NCBI GenBank assembly: GCA_036278715.1
Contig: DASUKN010000069.1
Location: forward strand, 46,165 to 110,164
Direction of reading: 5' to 3'
DNA length: 64,000 nucleotides
DNA from: Udaeobacter sp025935755
Lineage (GTDB): Bacteria > Verrucomicrobiota > Verrucomicrobiia > Chthoniobacterales > UBA10450
The notes under the pieces were generated by a model. The model made no database searches, was not told the DNA's origin, and saw nothing but the letters and a program-made list of their open reading frames with translations. Within the stretch, counting starts at the first letter, position 1, and each line of letters opens with the position of its first letter. Of the stretch, positions 58,860 to 64,000 are shown one piece after another. Both the position numbers and the translations under genes were made by a program.

Positions 58860-59547
58860 AAACGTCGCTGACAAAATCATCGTTGCGCTGGATGTCGCCA
58901 CAAAAGAGAAGGCGCTTGCGCTCGTTAAGCAGCTCCAGCACGACATCTCTTTTTTTAAGATTGGGCTTCAACTTTACACTGCCGAGGGCCCCGAAATTGT
59001 GCGCGCCGTTTTAGCGACTGGCGCAAAGATTTGGCTCGACCTGAAGCTGTACGACATTCCCAATACCGTCGCCCGGGCCGTTGAGTCCGCGAGCACTCTC
59101 GGAGTGCAGATGATCACAATTCATTTGAGCGGCGGCAGCGAAATGATCCGCGCCGCGACGACCGCGCGCGCCAGCAATATGCTTGTACTGGGAGTGACTG
59201 TTTTGACCAGCTCCACTGAACAAACGCTTCGCGAAATTGGCATCAATGACACCGTCGAGAATCAAGTAATCCGTCTAGCCAGGTTTGGCGCAGCGGCTGG
59301 CGTCGATGGGTTCGTGGCCAGCCCGCATGAGATCAAAATCTTGAGAGCCGAGTTTGGCGACAGAATTAAAATTGCGGTACAGGGCATTCGTCCGAACTGG
59401 GCAGATCCGGGAGATCAAAAACGTTTCATGACACCGCGGGACGCACTGGAAGCCGGCGCAGACTACATCGGGATCGGGCGGCCGATCACGAAGCATGCGC
59501 AACCCCGCGAAGCCGTGGCGAAAATTCTCGACGAATTGTCCAACTAG
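58855..59547 (+). CDS. pyrF: Orotidine 5'-phosphate decarboxylase
   Basis: A 230-residue TIM-barrel enzyme making UMP. The N-terminal IIVALDVATKEKAL, then the catalytic KxxxxDxK region IWLDLKLYDIPNTV (near residues 58-71) and the phosphate-binding GIRPNWADPGDQ and IGIGRPIT loops are all visible. No alternative start lies nearby, so translation really begins inside the dispersed repeat. The last base of the stop touches repeat copy 10. Confidence 0.95.
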   Translation: MTNVADKIIVALDVATKEKALALVKQLQHDISFFKIGLQLYTAEGPEIVRAVLATGAKIWLDLKLYDIPNTVARAVESASTLGVQMITIHLSGGSEMIRAATTARASNMLVLGVTVLTSSTEQTLREIGINDTVENQVIRLARFGAAAGVDGFVASPHEIKILRAEFGDRIKIAVQGIRPNWADPGDQKRFMTPRDALEAGADYIGIGRPITKHAQPREAVAKILDELSN

Positions 59548-59638
59548 TCATGTCGAGCGAAGTCGAGATATCGCCCGGCGTTTCGGCGGGTGATGCCCCG
59601 GGAGTTCTCCACGTCGCTGCGCGCCGCTCGGAATGACA
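59547..59638. repeat. dispersed inverted repeat, copy 10, supplying the next start codon
   Basis: The left arm GTCATGTCGAGCGAAGTCGAG and the right arm TTCTCCACGTCGCTGCG.. GCTCGGAATGAC. The terminal ATGAC holds the ATG (59633) of the lipoate/octanoate transferase gene. Confidence 0.75.
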
Positions 59639-60340
59639 AAACAGTTATTTGCCAAACTGAAGGTTTTCCACGATTCGACGGCCCATCCGGCCGCGATGAA
59701 CATGGCTGTCGACGAGGCGCTGCTGGAATCGGCAACCATTCCGATCATTCGTTTTTATCGCTGGCGTTCCCCTTCCCTGTCGTTTGGATATTTCGGCAAG
59801 TTTTCTGATGTGGCGGTTTACGCAGCGGAGCGCGAGTCAGTTCGGCGTTGGACTGGCGGCGGAATCGTTTTGCACGGAGACGATCTCACCTACTCGATCG
59901 TCATTCCAGCGGCAGACGCGGCCTTTAACGAATCGTCGATCGTTATCTACGAGAAAATTCATCGCGCTTTAGCCGACGCGCTGAACGAAATCGGCGAACA
60001 TGCAGTTGTGGCCTGGGGCATCGAAGCCGGCAGCATCGCGGTATCGAAGCACGCCACCGTTAGCGCCAGCGGTTACAATTGCTTCGAAAAGCCGGTTCAC
60101 GCCGACGTAATGATGGCTGGTCGCAAAATCGCGGGAGCAGCGCAACGCCGCACACGTCGCGGTCTGTTGCAGCAAGGAAGCATCCAAGGCTTAAGTGTGG
60201 ATACTCATCTTGCCGGAAAATTCGCACACGCTCTGGCAACCGATTGCACTGGGTCCGAGATCGATGAACAAATTTTCGGACGCGCTCGCGAGTTAACTCA
60301 GCAAAAATACGGAACGGATTCGTGGTTGCGAATGAGATAG
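59633..60340 (+). CDS. Lipoate/octanoate transferase (LplA/LipM family)
   Basis: A 235-residue BPL/LplA-LipB fold protein. The family segments are MNMAVDEALLE, FYRWRSPSLSFGYF, RRWTGGGIVLHGDDLTYSIV, and GRKIAGAAQRR with the conserved lysine. A Cys is present in NCFEKPVHADVMM, at the place of the nucleophilic Cys of LipM-type octanoyltransferases (CFxxP), so octanoyl transfer from ACP is more likely than ATP-dependent lipoate ligation. This cannot be settled from sequence. The ATG lies in the end of repeat copy 10. The Met at residue 22 is a possible alternative start, but the upstream residues (KLKVFHDSTAHPA) look coding. Confidence 0.86.
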   Translation: MTKQLFAKLKVFHDSTAHPAAMNMAVDEALLESATIPIIRFYRWRSPSLSFGYFGKFSDVAVYAAERESVRRWTGGGIVLHGDDLTYSIVIPAADAAFNESSIVIYEKIHRALADALNEIGEHAVVAWGIEAGSIAVSKHATVSASGYNCFEKPVHADVMMAGRKIAGAAQRRTRRGLLQQGSIQGLSVDTHLAGKFAHALATDCTGSEIDEQIFGRARELTQQKYGTDSWLRMR

Positions 60341-60371
60341 TGGATGCGTTCAAAGTGTCGATTCGTTCTTT

Positions 60372-60390
60372 AGCAAGCTAGAAGCTTGCT
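60372..60390. repeat. perfect hairpin AGCAAGCT-AGA-AGCTTGCT
   Basis: An eight-base stem in the 80-bp gap before the polyprenyl synthase gene, followed by CTACCC rather than T residues. It may be a dispersed hairpin or processing site. Confidence 0.55.
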
Positions 60391-60420
60391 CTACCCTATC
60401 CGCGCCACTATTCTCGCCTC

Positions 60421-61473
60421 GTGGAACTCTTCGCCCGCACGGACGGCAGGACGAGTCGCCGCGCAGTAGCGAAGGCGAGCGGCTCCCGTGTGCTTCGTTT
60501 GGCTGAGGTGGCGGGGTTAGTCCAGCCGCATCTCGAGAAGGTCGAGGCGCGTATTGCGCAGCAAGCCGCGGCATTCGATCCCGCAATTGAAGGTTACGTC
60601 CTGTATGCGGTCGGAAGCCGGGGTAAACGCCTTCGGCCCATGCTGGCCCTGCTTGCAGGCGGTGCCACCGGAAAAATCGATTCCGGGCATGTCGATCTTG
60701 CGGTGATCGTTGAGCTTATTCACATCGCCACGCTGGTGCATGACGACGTAATGGACGAAGCACAACAGCGCCGAGCGCAACCGACCGCGAATGCGCGGTG
60801 GGGAAATTCGCTAAGCGTTTTACTAGGCGACTGTCTTTTCGCACACGCACTTACCCTATCTACGAATTTCGAGAACTCCGATATCGGCCGTGCAATCGCG
60901 CGTACGGCCGCGACGGTTTGCTCCGGCGAGATGATTCAAACGCAACGCAGGTTCGATCTGAACCTGACGGTTGAGGATTATTTGCGGATCGTGCAGATGA
61001 AAACCGGATCGCTTTTCTCCGCGGCAGCAGAACTGGCCGCGATTATCAGCGAGGCCGATCCGAATGTGATCGAAAGATTGAAGAATTTCGGATTCCAAAT
61101 CGGAACTGCCTATCAAATTTACGATGACTGTGTCGATCTCGCCGGCACAGAGAGTGTAACCGGCAAAACGCTCGGGACGGACCTGCGCAAAGGCAAATTC
61201 ACATTGCCGGTTTTGAATTTCCTGCGTTCCGCTTCGGAGTTTGAACGCGAACGTTGTTGCCAGCTTGTGCTGGACGAAAAAATCGAAGAGATGATTGAGC
61301 TTCTCAAGAACGGCGCAAACAACGGCGCATTAAACGAGTCGATCGGAGCGGGCAGCGATCTGATTCGAAAAGCGCAGCGCGAATTCGATGGTTTCGCCTC
61401 AAATCGTTATTCAGCCGCTTTGTTCTCACTCGGTGACGCGTTGTGCGACATGTTCGATCAACTGAGGGCGTAA
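60421..61473 (+). CDS. Trans-polyprenyl diphosphate synthase
   Basis: A 350-residue prenyl elongase. The first Asp-rich motif is LVHDDVMDEAQQRR (DDxxD near residues 108-112), and the second is IYDDCVDLAG (near 238). The basic pair GKRLRPMLALLAG lies near residue 66. The size and the residues before the first motif (medium side chains) point to an octaprenyl/solanesyl-type enzyme for quinones rather than a short-chain synthase, but chain length is not certain. It uses IspE-pathway products. The GTG at 60421 is the likely start. Confidence 0.9.
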   Translation: MELFARTDGRTSRRAVAKASGSRVLRLAEVAGLVQPHLEKVEARIAQQAAAFDPAIEGYVLYAVGSRGKRLRPMLALLAGGATGKIDSGHVDLAVIVELIHIATLVHDDVMDEAQQRRAQPTANARWGNSLSVLLGDCLFAHALTLSTNFENSDIGRAIARTAATVCSGEMIQTQRRFDLNLTVEDYLRIVQMKTGSLFSAAAELAAIISEADPNVIERLKNFGFQIGTAYQIYDDCVDLAGTESVTGKTLGTDLRKGKFTLPVLNFLRSASEFERERCCQLVLDEKIEEMIELLKNGANNGALNESIGAGSDLIRKAQREFDGFASNRYSAALFSLGDALCDMFDQLRA

Positions 61474-61552
61474 GATTCCCGTGATGGAGGGTCGAGCTCC
61501 CGCGAGACCATGATTTGGCGTTCGCAGGAACTCCGCATTCCGGGTCCCAGAT

Positions 61553-62248
61553 ATGCCGCAGCTTAAAATTCGCGAGATGCCGCAGGACGAGCGGCCCCGC
61601 GAAAAGTTGCTTGCCCGAGGGGCAGACGCTCTCAGCAACGCCGAGTTGATCGCGATATTGCTGCGCACCGGCCGGCGGGGCATGAACGTGGTGGATGTCG
61701 CTCGTGAGTTGATCGGCAAATACAGATCATTCGGCGAATTAAGCCGTTGTTCAGTCAGGGAGCTTAGCGAAATCAAGGGAATCGGTCCGGCCAAAGCCAT
61801 AGAGCTGGTGGCAGCCTTCAACCTGGGAAAGCGCTTCACCCAGGAATCGCTGTCGCAGCAAAAACTCGATTCACCGGAATTGATTTACAAACTCCTCGGA
61901 GACGAAATGCGGATGCTGCGTACCGAAGCTTTGCGCGTTGTTCTGCTCGACACACGGTATCGTTTAATGCGAGTCGAATCGGTGTCAGTAGGAAGCATGA
62001 ATGAGAGCATCGCGCATCCACGTGAAATTTTTCGACCGGCAATTACGTACTCAGCGTACGCAGTCATCGTCGTGCACAATCATCCATCCGGCGATCCGTC
62101 GCCGAGCCAAACGGATCACAGCCTGACGCGGCGCCTGGCGGAAGCGGCCGAGCTTCTGCAAATCAAATTGCTGGATCACATCGTTGTCGGCGCTCCATCA
62201 GAAACCACTCCCGGCTATTTCAGTTTCAAAGAGGCGGGCGTTTTATGA
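61553..62248 (+). CDS. radC: RadC-family JAB/MPN-domain protein
   Basis: A 231-residue protein with an N-terminal helix-hairpin-helix (IKGIGPAKAIELVAAF near residue 80) and a C-terminal JAB1/MPN-like metal site HNHPSGDPSPSQTD (near residue 178). The name RadC is historical; a role in DNA repair has not been shown for the family. It is not linked here to any mobile element, although plasmid copies exist elsewhere. Confidence 0.92.
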   Translation: MPQLKIREMPQDERPREKLLARGADALSNAELIAILLRTGRRGMNVVDVARELIGKYRSFGELSRCSVRELSEIKGIGPAKAIELVAAFNLGKRFTQESLSQQKLDSPELIYKLLGDEMRMLRTEALRVVLLDTRYRLMRVESVSVGSMNESIAHPREIFRPAITYSAYAVIVVHNHPSGDPSPSQTDHSLTRRLAEAAELLQIKLLDHIVVGAPSETTPGYFSFKEAGVL

Positions 62249-62272
62249 TGGCGAGACTTCCATGGACGCGAT

Positions 62273-62395
62273 TTTTGCAAGGATGTTTTCGCCTCTCCTC
62301 TTGCTCGAGCGGAGAGGATGAAGGTGAGGGGTTTGAACGATCTCGCTTTCAATCAGTCCTCACTCTCCCCCTCTTATTTGGACAAGGGGAGGCGA
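62273..62395. repeat. GC/CT-rich hairpin region between radC and lpxA
   Basis: CCTCTCC and GGAGAGG arms around TCTTGCTCGAGC (62289-62316), then TCCCCCTC/ACAAGGGGA-type arms near 62365-62391. The 187-bp gap has no gene. The hairpins may end radC transcription. Confidence 0.5.
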
Positions 62396-62435
62396 TCCGT
62401 TCACTCCGTGTCGCACAAATCTTCTCAGGGCAAAC

Positions 62436-63248
62436 ATGAGCAGCACGAAGGTTCATTCGACCGCGATCGTCGATTCGAATGCAAGACTCGGCCCTGACGT
62501 CGAGGTCGGTCCGTTCTCGATCATTGGACCGCTCGTGAGAATCGCCGAGAAAACGACCATCCAATCGCACGTCGTAATTGAGGGTGAAGTCACGATTGGC
62601 GGCGGAAATTTCATCGGACATGGCGCGATCATCGGTGCCCCACCGCAGGATGTTTCCTTTTCGCCGGACCGAAAGACGAGAGTCGAAATCGGGAACAACA
62701 ACATTATCCGCGAGTACTGCACGATCCATCGCGGCAGCCCCGACGGAAGTGCGACCAGGATCGGTGATAAGAACTTCCTGATGGCCGGGGCGCACGTTGG
62801 TCACAATTGCGCGATTGGCAACAACGTGGTTATCGCGAACAATTGTTTGCTCGCCGGCCACGTTCAGGTAGACGACGGCGCGTTCCTTGGCGGCGGATCA
62901 ACTTTTCACCAGTTCATGCACATTGGCCGCCTGGTGATGGTCCAAGGCAGCTCGGCATTCGGGAAAGATCTGCCGCCGTTCGTCCTCGCCGCAGAGCGCA
63001 ATTTTGTTTTTGGGCTGAATGTCATCGGACTGCGCCGCGCCGGCGTAAGCGAAAAAGACCGCGACGAAATCAAAGCGGCATTCAAACTTGTATATCTCAG
63101 CGGACTGAACATCTCGCAGGCACTGAAGAAAGCGGACACGATGAGTCTTGGCGCGGCAGCGCGCGAATTCCTGGGCTTTGTCGCCGGTTCAAAGAAGCGC
63201 GGTATTTGCCCATTTAGACGCGGCGCCAACGACGAAGTATCGGGTTAA
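62436..63248 (+). CDS. lpxA: Acyl-ACP--UDP-GlcNAc O-acyltransferase (LpxA)
   Basis: A 270-residue left-handed beta-helix acyltransferase that begins lipid A synthesis. Hexapeptide repeats run through residues about 5-190 (VHSTAIVDSNARLGPDVEVGP..). The catalytic His is in MAGAHVGHNC near residues 118-122. GGGSTFHQFMHIG and the QGSSAFGKDLPPF loop are typical of LpxA rather than LpxD. It shows that this organism makes lipid A, so the D-alanylation operon at 45-49 kb belongs to a diderm. It is followed by convergent moaD. Confidence 0.94.
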   Translation: MSSTKVHSTAIVDSNARLGPDVEVGPFSIIGPLVRIAEKTTIQSHVVIEGEVTIGGGNFIGHGAIIGAPPQDVSFSPDRKTRVEIGNNNIIREYCTIHRGSPDGSATRIGDKNFLMAGAHVGHNCAIGNNVVIANNCLLAGHVQVDDGAFLGGGSTFHQFMHIGRLVMVQGSSAFGKDLPPFVLAAERNFVFGLNVIGLRRAGVSEKDRDEIKAAFKLVYLSGLNISQALKKADTMSLGAAAREFLGFVAGSKKRGICPFRRGANDEVSG

Positions 63249-63280
63249 CGACACACGCAGAACATCCCGCAGCGCTAAAC

Positions 63281-63526
63281 TTAACCGCCTTGCACCGGCG
63301 GCATGATCGCGATTTCCTCTCCGGGCTTTAGGTTGTAATCGCGATCCACAAACTCCAGCCCTGCACCTATCAAAATGCTTTTGTCGTGTGCGCGGAGCCC
63401 GGGTTTTTGCGCATAAATCTCTTCCAGCAATTCGCGCACAGTCGCGCCTTGCGGAAGCTCAGCCTCTAGCTCTCGAATTCCAACAAGGTCGCGTAACTGC
63501 GCATAGAATTGTACTCGCACTTTCAT
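63281..63526 (-). CDS. moaD: MoaD-like sulfur carrier protein
   Basis: An 81-residue ubiquitin-fold protein ending in Gly-Gly (MPPVQGG), the site of thiocarboxylation. The MKVRVQFYAQLRDLVG opening and the LKPGEEIAIMPP segment match MoaD, the small subunit of molybdopterin synthase, better than ThiS. The internal ATG at 63526 is chosen; the upstream extension has no family similarity. No other molybdenum-cofactor gene is in the window. Confidence 0.88.
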   Translation of the reverse strand: MKVRVQFYAQLRDLVGIRELEAELPQGATVRELLEEIYAQKPGLRAHDKSILIGAGLEFVDRDYNLKPGEEIAIMPPVQGG

Positions 63527-63616
63527 TGTTCTGACTCCGGACACGACATCATTTAATGTGTTTTCGGGCGCGGCCAGGATTTCAACCCCGGAGCGCAAAC
63601 TTACAGTTAATGCTGC

Positions 63617-63646
63617 GGGATGTCTCGACTTCGCTCGACATGACGG
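63617..63646. repeat. dispersed repeat, half copy 11
   Basis: GGGATGTCTCGACTTCGCTCG then ACATGACGG, a right-arm copy, between moaD and the 3' end of hpt. Confidence 0.65.
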
Positions 63647-64000
63647 TCAGGCGCGCTCTAACAATTCTTTTCTTAACACGCCAATGTACGGGAGGTTGCG
63701 ATAGCATTCCATAAAATCGAGCCCGTAACCGACCACAAATTCGTCATCGATCTCGAATCCGACGTAATCCGCATGAGCGTCTCGCGCGCGCCGTTTTTTT
63801 TTTGCTCAGCAGCACACATACTCGAATGCTGCGTGGCTTCGCGGTTTCCAGTTTCTCTCGAACCGCTGCCAGCGTGTGACCGGTATCGAGGATATCATCC
63901 AAAACAACACATCTCGCCGGGCAACATCAGGAACGGTCGACTGCTTGAAGATGACGTCACCGCTCATTGTTGTTTTTCCGTGGTAAGTAGCCACACCCAG
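63647..64000 (-). pseudogene. hpt: Hypoxanthine phosphoribosyltransferase, partial, two frameshifts
   Basis: Reading leftward from the window edge the translation runs GVATYHGKTTMSGDVIFKQS and then RRDVL. The frame then shifts by one missing base near 63901-63908. The PRPP loop LDDILDTGHTLAAV continues in the next frame through VREKLETAKPRSIRV. A run of ten A residues (T10 on the + strand, 63794-63803) shifts it again, where nine would keep the frame, after which RRARDAHADYVGFEIDDEF.. and a normal C-terminus follow to the TGA at 63647-63649. Apart from two single-base indels, one in a homopolymer, the protein looks intact. This is either a sequencing/assembly error or a real lesion. The 5' end lies outside the window. 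Confidence 0.85.

Overview
The window reads as a chromosomal segment of a Gram-negative, non-pathogen-like bacterium, most probably a member of the Verrucomicrobiota. The grounds are a division and cell wall (dcw) cluster with a MurC-MurB fusion and a divergent FtsZ, an lpxA gene for lipid A, a Bacteroidetes/Verrucomicrobia-type succinate dehydrogenase (five-helix SdhC, SdhA with covalent-FAD motif), few clear Shine-Dalgarno sequences, frequent GTG/TTG starts, and many short intergenic inverted repeats. The phylum call is inference; no rRNA gene is present. No tRNA, rRNA, CRISPR array, prophage or transposase gene was seen.

Layout. 0-9.6 kb: dcw cluster ftsW-murG-murC/B-ddl-ftsQ-ftsA-ftsZ. 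9.7-24.2 kb: secreted and accessory genes: two tandem M20 amidohydrolases, a family B DNA polymerase with a degenerate exonuclease, two exported beta-propeller proteins, an OmpR-type two-component system, a cupredoxin-propeller fusion and an M20 homologue lacking metal ligands. 24.3-31.2 kb: OsmC, an ATP/ADP-translocase-like carrier, a divergent pair of exported oxidoreductases, a small exported Cys/His peptidase-like protein, and a sulfotransferase-like gene followed by a class IV aminotransferase homologue whose PLP lysine is replaced by histidine. 31.2-39.9 kb: sdhC and an exopolysaccharide locus (initiating sugar transferase, O-antigen ligase/polymerase, tyrosine autokinase, Wza-type export protein, outer-membrane barrel). 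40.1-45 kb: queE-queD, a sigma-54 activator with a soluble kinase, and pgi.

45.0-49.3 kb holds what I consider the most interesting system: a complete dlt-type D-alanylation operon, dltD-dltC-dltX-dltA-dltB, in an apparently lipid A-making bacterium. It includes a 45-codon dltX-like gene, too short for usual gene callers, whose C-terminus keeps the tyrosine motif of Gram-positive DltX. The gene order is rearranged from the Gram-positive dltXABCD.

49.3-64 kb is mostly housekeeping: rarA, comEC, trmB, an exported msrA, sdhA and sdhB (separated by a decayed four-helix-bundle gene flanked by heptamer repeats), ispE, pyrF, a lipoate/octanoate transferase, a polyprenyl synthase, radC, lpxA, moaD and a frameshifted partial hpt at the right edge. 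About eleven copies of one intergenic inverted repeat, with core (GTCAT..GAGCGAAG.. and ..CTTCGCTC..ATGAC), run through the window; two of them supply the start codon of the next gene.
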